Source of the DNA: Uranotaenia lowii
Lineage: Eukaryota > Arthropoda > Insecta > Diptera > Culicidae
Direction: 5' to 3'
Assembly (NCBI RefSeq): GCF_029784155.1
Contig: NC_073691.1
Location: 27,943,976-28,007,975, forward strand
Length of the DNA stretch: 64,000 nt
In this document: piece by piece, positions 46,565 through 58,440 of the stretch
Position numbering within the stretch: position 1 is the stretch's first letter
Layout of the letters: every line of letters begins with the position of its first letter
Notes under the pieces: generated by a model
Told to the model about the DNA's origin: nothing
Databases searched by the model: none
What the model saw: the letters and a program-made list of their open reading frames with translations, nothing else
Position numbers and translations under genes: made by a program

Positions 46565-46799
46565 AAAGCTACTAATCAGAAATCTTTTCTCAGGTGGCGA
46601 ATGATAAACACTTTGGCACAAAGCTACCACTCCAGACTCGGTGTTGGACAATTTAAAAAAAAAATCTTGGCATAAATACAAACATCATTTAAAAATGGAA
46701 GAAAATAATTGTTTTTCATTGCTCATTATATGCACAGCCAGAATTCAATATTTCATTTAGAATTGAAATATAAATTTAGTACTAAATACAGCCGGTTAT

Positions 46800-46985
46800 T
46801 TTGAAAGAAATAGCTGGATTCCAGCAATCTGGATTGCTGATTTTCCAGCAATTTTAATTGCTGGAAACCAGCATTAACGTTTGCTGATTTTTTCAGCAAT
46901 TTAAATTGCTGAAAATGTTGCTGGAAAGTCAGCGGGACAAAAACCAGCAAAATTTTGCTGGTTTCTATAAAAAAAAAATTACTGT
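46800..46985. repeat. Palindrome cluster of TTGCTGGAAA / CAGCAA words
   Basis: GCTGGAAA, CAGCAATTTAAATTGCTG and CCAGCAAAATTTTGCTGG repeat in both orientations within 190 bases, giving several overlapping hairpins. The same words occur at 45605-45655, on the other side of the MITE at 45814, so both may be ends of one larger element split by it. Confidence 0.5.
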
Positions 46986-48599
46986 GTAGTGTTTAATCGG
47001 AATTCGGTCATTTGAACCAAGGTTACAATTACTCTTAGTAAGATTTGCATACAGAAGAAAACATATTACATAATACTTTTTATTCTGAATTACTTTCTGA
47101 ATTGAGCCTGGACTCCGAAAACTTAATCCCAACTCTTGTTTCAAATATGAATTTGAACCCATAATTTCAACTTCAATAACATTCTGAGTTTTCTAGGTCT
47201 AGGGGTTCAACCGCCCCCCCCCCCCCCCCCCAATACACATTTTTTAAAATTTTCGAAAAAATTAAGAAAAATTACTTGATCTGAGGTGTTAAAAAAAAAT
47301 TAGCAAGGAAGTTAGAAATTTTGCTCGCCTCCGGCGGAAATTTGTCTTCAATCACCCTAGGCTTGAGACATTTTATTTTAGGACCTTTAATACATATATG
47401 CTGTTCACGAATTGAAACTACTTTTTAATTGTTAATATCGATTTGCAATTCAATCAACCTTTAGCAGTGAAACTCTAAACTTGACATACAAAATCACTAC
47501 CTCGTCTTTAAAATAGGTTTTCATTCAGAAGTGTAACATAACAACTTAAGAATTTGAAACATTGTAACTTCAAAATTAATTAATCGAATATTAAGTTTAT
47601 GCATCTACAAGTTGGAAGCCCAAATAAAAAACTAAAACCTAGTGTTCTCTACTCATTTATTAAAAAATTTGATTTACAAAAAATTGTGCTGATATGAAAT
47701 AGAAACCAATTTCAGTCTCAATTTTATTTTGTGTTTTTTGTTCTTCTAAGTGCTCAACATCACATTCAATGACGTTTTGAAAAACTACACAGTGCCACGA
47801 AATTAACATATTCCGAGGTGCAAATAATTTAAAAGTTAATTTTGACTTATTACCCTAGATGGAGTTTTACTATCAGCTTTTGTTTTTTGAATAATTTTTG
47901 AAAATATTTCATAATCATTTTAAAAATTTCTTCATTATTTTGACAAAACTTTAAAACAAAATCACAAGATCTAAATATAAAGGTATAAATCAACTTTCAA
48001 CTTTCTTCAAGACTTCAAGTAATTTTGAATTCTGTGAAAAAGTTATGAAGGTTTTCAATTTGTGTACTTTTCCCCATCTTTAATGAAATTTTAAACCAAA
48101 TTGAATATACAATATTTTCAAAGCACAAATCTAAATGTTTTGCAGGTTTGAACAAATTTGGTTAAATGTAATTTTTTTTAAAACTTTATTCAGTAATGTC
48201 AGAAATACTTGTAATGAATCTTTCCAAAGTTTTATAAACTGAAGAATTTAACTTTTTTAATCATGCATCATCATCTTTGGAATATTATTCCTTAATTGAA
48301 TTAAATGAGCATTTCAGAACAAATTTAGAATTAGAAGATTCGAGTTCAGGACGCTTAAATCTACCAAATTTATCATTCAATCAAATTCTTTTTAAAATCA
48401 TTTTAAAATAATCGAACAAATTCAATAAACAAAATACTTCTAAAATTTTTAAAAACTAATCTTTTTCTTCTTCATATTTTGTTTTAATTTGAAATAAAAA
48501 TTAACCGAATTTTAAAGTATAAGAACGTGGAAAATTGAATAAAAAAAAACTATTCTATATTCACTTAATTTCAGCTATTTTATTCACTGAGAAACCTTG
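46986..48599. other. AT-rich non-coding stretch with an 18-base C run
   Basis: A pure C tract lies at 47214-47231. The remainder shows no gene or bounded repeat. Confidence 0.4.
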
Positions 48600-48705
48600 A
48601 TTTGATTTAATAAAAATCAAGTGATTTAAATCGTGATTTAAATCATGATTTAAATCATGATTTAAATCACTTTGATTTAAATTAAATCCACCCTGCTAAT
48701 AGAAT
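48600..48705. repeat. GATTTAAATC palindrome array, hAT-like terminus
   Basis: Four to five copies of a palindromic GTGATTTAAATCATGATT-like unit end in AAATCCACCCTG at 48683-48694. The complement starts CAGGGTGGATTT, a common hAT-type terminus. The other end of the element was not found, so it may be a solo fragment. Confidence 0.5.
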
Positions 48706-49309
48706 GGATGTTTTATGAAATAATCTACACTGACTAAACCTCTTTGAGTTCCTAAAGACCACCGTCTTATGCTTTTTACGGTGGTCTTGAACTTATTTTT
48801 TTCATAATCAGAATCTAAAGGCACAAAAGTAAGTAACCGTGTAAAGAAAAATGAGATAAATTATTCAAAATTCAAAAGGAAAACAAGTCAACATATTGAG
48901 GAATAATCATGGATAGAAAGCGGACACTGGTTATTTAATATTTTGACGTGAGTATACTAGCAAGAATTGTTAAAAATGTGATAAATTGATCGTTAAACTC
49001 TGCTTAAATCACAAAAAATGAAAAAAATGGATTGATCTTGACAAACGTTGGGCAAATTAATGCTGCACAAATGAAGTGCGGAAAATTGTTATTCCATAAA
49101 TTGTTCAAAATTTCAAAGGATGCGAAATTTTCGGCATTTAAAATAATAAAAATATTTAGAGAACTTTTTTACTTGTAGATCAACCAAAAACTGGATAGGA
49201 AAAGACACTAGGAAACCAGATTAAAGTGGAGATTGCCGCTCGTTTCTTAAATTCTAAAAAAGCGTGATTTATCGATGAAATTACCAAAAACAATTGCGCA
49301 TAGTCTAAG

Positions 49310-50110
49310 TTTGCCGGTTTTATCCGGGTTTGCTCAAATATTCAGTTCAAAATTCAGTATCCGGGTTTGCTCAAATATTCAGTTCAAAAATCAGTTCAAA
49401 ATTTGGTAAAAGTCCGGTCCGGCCCTATTGCCCGGATTTCATCGAATAATCGGGGTTTTGTCCGGATTTATTCAGCTTATTTGCCATATCGAACAAAATA
49501 AATAAAGAGAAAGTTTTAGAAAAATTATCATAGAAGGTTTTATGGAAGCCTGAAATACGATTGAAAATCTGCTGATAAGTTTTGATAGACAAAACTTTTT
49601 TTTCTTGAGTGATTCCTAAGTTTTGACCAAATTTGCCCGGATTTGGTCATCAATTTTGAAATCAAATGCCCGAATTTGGCCAGGTTTTTAGATAAAATAG
49701 CCGTTGTAAAAAATGTATATATATATAGAATAAGGTTGCCAGATTGCTCGATTTTATCCGGGTTTGCCCGAATATTTATTATAAAATTTGTTAAAAGTCC
49801 GGTCCGGTCTGGTTGCCCGGATTTCATTGGAAAAGCCCGGATTTTGCCCGGGTTTATTCTCATTTTCAATCTTAAATCAAACTTTAAAAAACAAATTGCG
49901 TTATATTTTATTTATTTATGCGCCAAAAATGAAATTATCTGTGCAAGTTTCATTCAAATAATCATAAAAGGTTTTTTGAAAGCCTGAAATGCTATTTTAA
50001 ATTTGTTGATAAATTTAGTTGAAAAATAAAAATTTCAACTTTTTTTTCTTGATTTTTGATGAGTAATTTCTAGGTTTTGACCAAATTTGCCCGGAAGTTT
50101 CAGGCACTGA
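49310..50110. repeat. Duplicated CCCGGATTT-rich repeat (two to three partial copies)
   Basis: The phrases TTTTATCCGGGTTTGC, AAAAGTCCGGTCCGG and GACCAAATTTGCCCGGA recur: near 49317, 49409 and 49623, then near 49753, 49792 and 50077. A segment of about 430 bases is therefore tandemly duplicated. The style, short GC words in AT-rich DNA at the ends, resembles the hAT-type MITE at 7617, but ends could not be fixed. Confidence 0.55.
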
Positions 50111-50348
50111 CATCACGTAAAAGTTACTCAGGTGCATATATCGCCTTTTAAAGCACTTTCTAACGATCCGTTTAAGATACTTCTAGGTGTTTTAGAGAAC
50201 CTATTTGGGAATACTAAGCGACTCGTTAAATATATCTGTTTATTTCTATTTTTGTTTATTTTAAAAGAATTATGACCTTTCCAGTCATTCGTCCTCTGCA
50301 AATCTATCAGTCAATATTATGTCATGGTATATGTTTTGTTTATATCAG

Positions 50349-51370
50349 ACTAGCTGACTCGGTGTGCTTTGCTACCTTCCAAAAATTATTGAAATTTATT
50401 TAACCTATTCGTTCTTCAATTATTATACAAATTTTGATAGTGACAACCTCCGCCATTCCTATATCACTAATGGAAGGAAGGGGGGTCTTATAACATCAGA
50501 AAACACTGCTTGTATACAAATACGATCCCATGTCATATATGGCTTTATTCTCGATGAGTTTTCGAGTTCAAAAAGGGTTACCATCTCCCCATTTATATCT
50601 CCCCTCTGGCAAGAGAAGGGGGTCTCAAACCATCGAAGAAACATTGCCGCACACAAATATCCTTCCATGTGAATTTGGTACCATTTTCTCGATAAGTTCT
50701 CAAAATATAAAAAAAAAAAATTATGAGTTACCCTCTTCTCACTTTTTATCGTTTCACTGAATGGAGAGAGAGGTGCTAAATCACTAAAAAACATTTCTTG
50801 TGCTCGTATACCTCTCTCATGCCAAATTTGATTGGTTTTCCAGTAATGCTGAAAATTGTAAAGGAGCCCCCCCTCCACTTTCTATCTTCTCACTTGAATG
50901 AGAGAGGGGTACCAAACATTCATAGAACTACTATTCGTACCCAAACACCCATCCAAGCCAAATTTGGTTTCATTTGATCGAATAGCTTTCAAGTTATGCA
51001 AAAAAAGGTATGAAAGCTCCCTCCTTCCTTCCTGTATCTTCACTGGAAGAAGGGAGGGGTCTGAAATAATCATAGATCTATTTCTCGTGTTCCACTACAC
51101 TCACATGACAAATTTGGTTCCATTAGCTTGATCAGTTCTCTAGTTATGTCAAAAAATGTAAGGTAGGCTTCCTTCTCCCTTCCTATTTCCCCACTGAAAG
51201 GAGGGAGGGGTACCAAATATTCTTAGATACATTCCTCGTACCTTCCCCAGCTTCCAATACCCTCATATACCAAGTTTCAAGTATATCGCTTCAGTAGTTT
51301 TCGAGTCTTTAGGGAACAGACAGACAGGCAGACAGACAGACAGAAATTCATTTTTATATACAAACATAGA
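50349..51370 (+). repeat. Dispersed repeat with internal ~165-bp tandem units
   Basis: It starts ACTAGCTGACTCGGTGTGCT and ends with a CAGACAGACAGA run followed by AAATTCATTTTTATATAC. Inside, a unit of about 160-165 bases with an AGGGGGGTCTCAAACCATC-like start, CAAATTTGGTTCCATTT and a CCTCCCC/TTTCTATCTTCTCAC tract repeats about five times with divergence. A fragment of the same family begins at 13872. I do not assign it to a class. Confidence 0.65.
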
Positions 51371-51416
51371 TCTGACATTTACAATGGAAACTGTCGAAAG
51401 TTAAAATAAAAAAGTA

Positions 51417-51452
51417 GAAAAATGAATGAATAAATGAATGAATGAATAAACT
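51417..51452. repeat. GAAT tetranucleotide microsatellite
   Basis: Short run of AATGAATGAATAAATGAATG type units. Confidence 0.8.
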
Positions 51453-51679
51453 TTTTATGATGGTTTTTTTAATTTTTTTATTACCTAAGTGTACTGTAAG
51501 TCGTTGAAAAACGAATATAATAAAACTCCTGACCAGCCCATTAAATCATCGCTCGTACGCAATCTCAAATGAAATTAAGTTTGAATACTTATTATTACAG
51601 TGAACTTTCAAGTTAATTGAAAGTCTCTCTGATCAAACAATCAATCAATCAATTATAACAGTGGCAATGAACTATTGCT

Positions 51680-51745
51680 GGATTGGTCGAGAGGCTGGTG
51701 AGTTTCATTGCAACCTAGAGAGCAGCGGTTCAATTCTCAAAGCGT
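51680..51745 (+). repeat. tRNA-derived SINE-like head (A and B boxes)
   Basis: TGGTCGAGAGGCTGG (51684-51698) resembles a pol III A box and GGTTCAATTCT (51727-51737) a B box, with about 28 bases between them, as in tRNA-derived SINEs. The cloverleaf is not intact, so it is not a functional tRNA gene. Confidence 0.4.
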
Positions 51746-52849
51746 AAGTAACTTTTGTAATCAAAACTAAAATTTGCATTCAAATCAATGAGATAGATCG
51801 TACTTAACTGGTAATCTAGCAATCTGTCATCTGGTTGTCAGAACTATCTGTCAACTGATTTTTTGTTCAGTGCGTAGAAGGTTTTATAAATTCCCTAAGT
51901 GGCTGAATAGCATTCTCTACAGCCACTGAAAAAAATTTAAAGTAGCTTGAGGAACTTAAATTTTGGGCTGTATAGAATGCTCTAAGAAAAACGAGAAGGG
52001 TTGATTAAGCTTCTATGGGCAGGTTTTGAGGGAATTCTGGTTGCTTGGAAGGTTTCCACTTTATTTCGTGAACACTTCTTAGCAATACAAAAAATAGCAA
52101 AATACATCAAGTTAGGCATTCACGAGCGCATGCGAATGTTAGTTACATGTGAGCGTTAGTGCGCATGTGAGCATTAGTAAGTTCGTTTCTGAGCTCTATA
52201 GATGGAGTACACTTTCAGGTCTAATTAACTCCTTTTTTAATTCGTCATTGTTTTTCTGAATTTTCATTTTTTGAACCTTGACCCGCCTCAGAAAATGCTC
52301 TATGTAATTAAAATTTGACGATTTTGGGACATTTCAAAGCGTTTAGGGATATTCATAGTAGTTGTCCCCGAACATAATGAGCATTTTTTTTGGCTTCAAT
52401 ACTGTATTCAATGAAGTTACGTTGCAGATCCAATTTTTCTCCATGCAAATTTCCACGTTATGTTAGAGGGTGACAAATATTTTATTTGAAACATCATTGA
52501 GATAAAAACTTTATCCTTCAAAATCTACCAACTTCTCATGATCTATGTTCCATGATATAAACGGTTCGCAAGAGCAAAGCACATTAAATAAATCTTATTA
52601 ATTGTGATTCTTAAGAATTCGAGCAATAATTGAAGGAGACAAATTTTATTTTTGAAAATTTATTACTAAGAACATGATAGTCAGCGATGCAAATCTTCTC
52701 AATAGGTGTGTTCATTATCGCTCTATTTCCCTTTCGAATTAGCATTCAAGTGTTGCTAATAGAGTTTATTCCAACCGAGTCAAATTATGACTTCGTTTAG
52801 CTTCGGCAGAAGATAAATGGCTCCTCCACACCATAATTTTATCTGCGTT

Positions 52850-53640
52850 TTAGTTTTACGCCGAATAAGGAGTGCTCCTTTCATTGGGTTGGCCAGGTTT
52901 CTACGAGAAGTCAGCCAGCCTACACATTAGAAAGCGTCCTGACTCTGACTCTTGCTGCTAATTGATTTCATGTGAGCCGCAGTAAATCCAACACCGACGC
53001 AACGAAACGAACGGCTATACTCAGTTTATCTCTTCCAGGTTTAATTTAATTAGCAGAACGCTAAAACAAATAACCCCCCGCCTCGAATGGTGTCTGGCCA
53101 GTCTGGAGAGCTCCGGGTGTGGAGGCTCCAAGTCCCATTTGACTGACCCGCCAGGCCGCGTCGAGCGAATTATATTTATCGACGCTTCCTACAACTTCTA
53201 CTGGCTATGAGCCAAGAGCTCGTCGTTCCAGGTGGGCTTCTCTTGACCTGACCCAAGTCCCAACTGGCTCACGATAGGTGGTTTCCAGCAGACATCAGAC
53301 AGAGGAAAAAAAAGTAACAGAAATAAATCCACCTTAGGATCAATCTCTCGGCCGGCCATTCCCGCAAAACGGCTACCGGTTAAGTCCCGCATATAACCTA
53401 CTAAATGGGAGCTCAAAACGAAAAAAAAAAATCATTACCTTCGGATCGTTAACCGAAACCCGAAAGTGCGGCGATAATCTATTAGTTGAAGCGTAGTAGG
53501 TTCCAGAAGTTTTCGTCTTACCGGTGCTGATCCCTTCTACTGGTTCTTGGAAAGGGGCACCCGGAATAATACCATGTGGCAATACGCCTCAAGTTTCGCA
53601 GAAGCACTGTTTCTACAAGAGACGCGCAGCAACAGGCATA
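52850..53640. other. GC-richer block in AT-rich DNA, possible exon or enhancer
   Basis: CG-containing, low-repeat sequence contrasts with its flanks. It includes CGCCTCGAATGG near 53080, CGCCAGGCCGCGTCG near 53149 and the candidate minus-strand exon listed next. No long open frame spans it. Confidence 0.3.
53433..53573 (-). CDS. Weak candidate exon on the minus strand
   Basis: On the minus strand an open stretch reads LPHGIIPGAPFQEPVEG ... LSPHFRVSVNDPK and ends at a good donor (CCGAAG followed by GTAATG). A stop codon lies just upstream in frame and no good acceptor or start was found, so the 5' border is unknown. It could be an exon of the minus-strand SxIP gene or of another gene; no family recognised. 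Confidence 0.22.
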
Positions 53641-54937
53641 TCAACATTTGCATCGCGCGTCAACGCCTAAAGACTTCTCTAAGCTCCTTTCTGGCTGAGG
53701 GTTAAAGAGATCTTTTTGCATGCTTAATCTAATGAGCTGCTGGCTCAGTTTTTTGTTCGGCTTCTGAAAGAGTTTCCGTGTTCGGTTGCTTCGGAGATAG
53801 ATTGAGGGTGTCTTGATTAGCAGTTGGGTCCAAACACCCGGAGGCGATCGATTGATCACTCGCTGTTATCTGGTTTCTGTTTTTCGAAGGTTTAAAAAGC
53901 TTCACGCGATAAAATTTCGACTGGAATCTGATTTTGAAACCTGGAATGTTGTTTTGTGAATTTCATTTGTTTTGCACAAATAAAATTTTTAATTTAAAAA
54001 TAACTTCTCAATGAAAGACACTTTTGGCATTATCTACATATCTCACGTGAGCTCTCATTATTTACATCGAATGGTTGGTAAACATTTTGTAAACAAACAG
54101 TTTTATTACGAAAAAAAATACAAAAACTGACATAAACTAGTCGCAATTTCTTTCCATTTAGAATATTTGGAGCCTAGACAACATATATATGTGAAACACA
54201 AATTTTAAAGCTGTTTGATAACTTTTTCAGCAGTTTTCTGTGAATTCTTACGATGTTTCATACGACGTAATGAAAGCTCACGTGAGATATATAAGAAGCA
54301 ATTTTCTGTATGTTTGTTTGTTGGTTTGTCCTCTATAGGCTCAGCCGTCTTAAGAGCTAGAGTGCTAGAGAGGAGTCGTCGATACAAGACAAATATGGTT
54401 ATCGCCTTATTCTTCGTAGGCTTGAGATGAAAATTTGCACAAAGGGGTATTGAGAGATGGGAAATTGATTTCAGGCATTGAATTTTAGGTCAGGAATCGG
54501 CAAAAGGGGTCGTCCATATTATGTTTTCAATATTTTAGTGATATTGACGTTATTATACATCGGATTGAAATGAAAATTTGCGCTCAAATATTTTTAGGGA
54601 CGAATAAACGATTGCCGGCATCGAGTTTGTGTAAGGGGTCAGCCAAAGGGGTCGTCCATATTACCTGTTTGCTATTTATGCGATATTGACGTTATTACAC
54701 ATCGTATTCAGATGACAATTGGCACACGAGCGTTTTGAATGACGTGCAAACGATTTCACCACGACATTACCTTTTCAATTTCATAGTGACATTGACGAAA
54801 AAGAAATCCAAAAACATTGTATTGGAATCAGATAGAGTTTTGAGAATTTTAAAACACATTTTTAAAAATATTTTAAAAAATACTATAAGAAACTAGACAA
54901 ACAACAAATATCAGAAAAATCTCCAAAAATAAAATTA

Positions 54938-55745
54938 GAGTGTCCATTTCCCGGTCATTTTCCCGTTCCCGGGAATCGAGAAATCTGGTGACTTGTTTCC
55001 CGGGAATTCCCGGGAATTCGCGGGATCCCGGGAAATATTAAAAAACATGTAAAATATATGCACTTCGATTCAAATATACATAGCTTATCGAACCTCTCGT
55101 GCATACATGCCCATAATTTGTTCAAAATGTACTCTTCATAATATTTTTTAACTTATTTTCAATCAAATAAATCAAACTGTTTTCAACAATGTTAATTAAA
55201 ATAAATTAAATGAAGAAATCATCCATGCAATTAGAGGTTTATAAAAAATATATATTTTTATTTGTTTGATTATTCCAACCGTTTATCGATTTACTGAACA
55301 CTATACGTATTTGCTCTTCATATGAAAAAAAAAGATGTATTCTTCATTTTAATGTTTTGAAATTCATCTGGCTTTCAAAGGCAAAGGGAAATAAGTGCAT
55401 GAATGTTACTTTCAAGAAAGCACAATATGTCTACCTGCTGCATGATTTTTCATATATTTTTCGTGTGGGTATTTGTTCAGTGAATACGGTGTGGAAATAA
55501 ATATAATCTTTTTAAACTTATCTATTTCAATTTAAAAAATTGCACTAAATGGCTGCAAAATGTCTACTGCCACAGGAATCTGCATATTCTCAATGAGTTT
55601 TGTATGACTACATTTTCAAAAAGGACAAGACGAATGATTCCGGAGGCTTTCAGGCTTTTTCAGAGAAATAATTTCATACATGTCGGGAATTCCCGGGAAT
55701 GAAACTACGATTACCGGGAATCGGGAATTCCCGGGACGGACACTC
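54938..55745. mobile_element. 808-bp TIR element with CCCGGGAATTCCCGGG-rich ends
   Basis: Ends GAGTGTCC / GGACACTC are inverted and flanked by TA (54936-54937 and 55746-55747). Many CCCGGGAATTCCCGGG-like palindromes crowd both ends. The interior is AT-rich without transposase. Non-autonomous DNA element; the TA duplication is too short for certainty. Confidence 0.7.
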
Positions 55746-55769
55746 TAAATAAAATAGAACTAAATTTTT

Positions 55770-56790
55770 AAAGTGTTGATTATCAATAATATAAAAAAAA
55801 ATTAAAATTTAAATGACAGAAAAGCGAAGAAAATAAATAATTATAACAGTAAAAAAATAAGATAGTAAAAAATTAAGGTAATGAAAATTATAAAAAAAAA
55901 TCAAAAAAAAATTAAAATCTAAAATATCTAGAAAATCAAGAAAATCAATAAAACCAAAAAGAAAAATACAATCAAGAAAATGAATAAAATCGATAAAATA
56001 AAAAAAAAATTAAATTTAAAAAACAAGAGAATCAAGAAAATCAAGATTGTTAAAAATTTAAAAAAATCATGAAAATCAAAATAATAAAAGAAAATTAAGA
56101 AAATCAAGAAAATCGAGAACATCAAGAAAATCAAGAAAATAAAAATAAATCAAAATCAAGGAAATCAATAAAACCAAGAAAAACAATACAAACATGTTAG
56201 TCAAGAAAATCAAAAAAGTCAAAAAAAAATAAAAAATTCAAAAATATCAATAAAAAAATCAAGAAAATGAACTTATATTCAAAGGTTTGAGGAACCTCTT
56301 AGCTGAATGAATACTACTTTGAAATCAAGAAAATGAAAAAAAAATCAAGAAAATAAAAAATTCAAGTTAATTAACAAAAATCAAGAAAATCAAGAAAATC
56401 GACTTTATCAAGAAACTCAAGAAATTAAAAAAAAATTAGAAAAAATAAAGGAAGTCAAGAAAATCAAGAAATCAAAAAAATCAAGAAAATCAAAAAAGTA
56501 AAGAAAATTAAAAAAAGTAAAAAAAATCATAGAATTCAAGAGAATCAAAAAAATTCAGAAAATTCAGAAAATCAGAATAATCTAGAACAAGAAAATAAAA
56601 TAAAATAAAATAAGCCAAAAACATCAAGAAATTAAAAAAAATTCAGAAAAAAATAAGAAATTCATAAAAATCTAGAAAATCTAGAAAAACTAGAAATAAA
56701 GAAAAAACTAGTAGTAAATAATGAAATTTGAAAAAAATATAAAAATCAAGAAAATCATGAAAAAAATAAAAAAATAAGTTCATCATAAAG
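55770..56790. repeat. Degenerate A-rich minisatellite, 9-bp unit AAAATCAAG
   Basis: AAAATCAAG units follow each other with many substitutions and small indels for about 1 kb. Unit length equals that of the 8.5-11.3 kb satellite, but the sequence differs and the array is much more decayed. Confidence 0.75.
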
Positions 56791-57260
56791 TTCATCAAAA
56801 ACGTAACCAAATATACGGATTAATATTTCATGCAATATTGTCGTGAAAATGCTCTCCAATTACCATCACTTATTTGAAATTAAAAACGAAACGTAGTTCG
56901 TACAGGATCAACTAGTTTTCTTTTATTTTATGAATTATAATTTTTTTTTAAGAAAGCACAGATTGCAGAATTCAAATCCCACAAATCAGACTCTACTCCA
57001 ATAATGAACTTCTTTGGAGGTGAAATTATCGGCATAATATTATATGTCTGAAAGAAACCAAACTAAACAAATTACCAGTCAAGATGAACTGTGCGTGTGT
57101 ATGTAAACCGTCCGATTATAGAGAACAGCTTCTAGTTTACCATTCTCCTCTCATTCTCATCCTTTTCCCATCAAAATACCGGCCAAACGACAGACAAACA
57201 ATGCAGTGCGTTTTTTGATAATCGGCGGTGACAGAAGAACTATGACAATAAACTTTCGTT

Positions 57261-57345
57261 TGCTAACCGACTCAGATGGTGCACTGGGTAAGATACCGGA
57301 CTGGAAGCCGAGATTAGTTTTTGCAGTGAGTTCGATTCTCACTAT
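57261..57345 (+). repeat. tRNA-like pseudogene or SINE head (Ser-like)
   Basis: A TGGTGCACTGGGTA stretch (57277-57290) resembles an A box. A perfect five-pair T-arm with loop TTCGATT lies at 57326-57342. The anticodon arm around CTGGAAG (57301-57307) has only three solid pairs, and no matching acceptor stem was found. It is better read as a decayed tRNA or SINE than as a working tRNA gene. Confidence 0.4.
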
Positions 57346-57493
57346 TTTTTTTATGAATTATCCAATAGAATGAAAATCCTTACAATGTTTTTCTTGTTTC
57401 GCTAACTACTACATAGTTATGCATCATTTTGCTTGGGAGCTCGAGTCTTAATTCCAGTAGTGCTTTTCTAATCTTATCATCTTTGTTACAGTA

Positions 57494-58438
57494 GGGGAGA
57501 GTGAGGATATTTAATCCCCTTTTCTTATTTTCACCATATCTTTTTGGAAAAATTTAGCAACTCGCACTCTTTTACATTTTCTGACAGCGTGTAACTTCAA
57601 GTTTCTATGCTCCTAAAATAAGAACGAAACTTTAACCCGTAGATGACCTAGAAGCATTTTCGTGGGAGTAAAAAAATTGCGATATTTTTGAAGTTCGGGG
57701 AGACTTGATCCTTTATTCAGGAAGCCCTAATCCATGGAAAAAATCAAACAAAACCCCAAGATAGAATGTTAATTGACTATTTTGGTCATGTTTGTTCTCA
57801 TTTCACAATCTATAATAGTCAGAAAAAAATTCTATAGCTTATTCTCAACCCTCATGACATTGCATGCTTACGGGCACATTTTTTTTTATAAACAAGAGAA
57901 AATCAATTATTTTAGCCCTTTTCTTCAGATAATTGATGGATGAATATTAGCTATTCGATAAATGTATGTAATCTCATAATCAGCAATGACCACGATCCAT
58001 TGAGAAGAAGAATATACCGGGATCATTTGTTCCCATATATTAGGGATCAATTGTACCCAAAATCAACATTTTAGAAAACTTTTTCTGAACAAATTTGGGA
58101 GTTTTCCATCGCTTTGAAAATATTGTATTTTGAAGTTCATTTTACACTCAAAAGATTGATGTATTGGAATAAATATTTTTGTTATAATATTTCCATGTTA
58201 GAAATATTTTAAAACGATGGAAAAAGATCTTTAAGTCACATTTTGTGAAATTTTTCAAACAAAGTTCAATAACCCAAAAACTTATTTTGTTAAAAATTTT
58301 TTAACTTCAACCATTGCTGTTTTGTTCCATTTGGCACATTTTTCTAGATCATTTAATCTTTGTACGACCTTCCAGTTTGGAGATATAGCTAAGGAATCAA
58401 ATATCCCCAGGGATCAAGTATTTATCCTCATTCTCCCC
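57494..58438. mobile_element. 945-bp TIR element, GGGGAGAGTGAGGATA ends
   Basis: Left end GGGGAGAGTGAGGATA and complement of the right end GGGGAGAATGAGGATA match at all but one base, flanked by TA (57492-57493 and 58439-58440). Inside each end, GATC/ATCCCC words recur. No transposase. A Tc1/mariner-like MITE is the simplest reading. Confidence 0.75.
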
Positions 58439-58440
58439 TA

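Noticed and set aside
50459..51131. Frames of 60-140 codons on both strands
   Set aside because: They lie in the internal tandem units of the dispersed repeat and change with each unit.
57261..57345. Functional tRNA-Ser gene
   Set aside because: Good T-arm and A-box-like segment, but the anticodon and acceptor stems do not form properly; kept only as tRNA-derived repeat.
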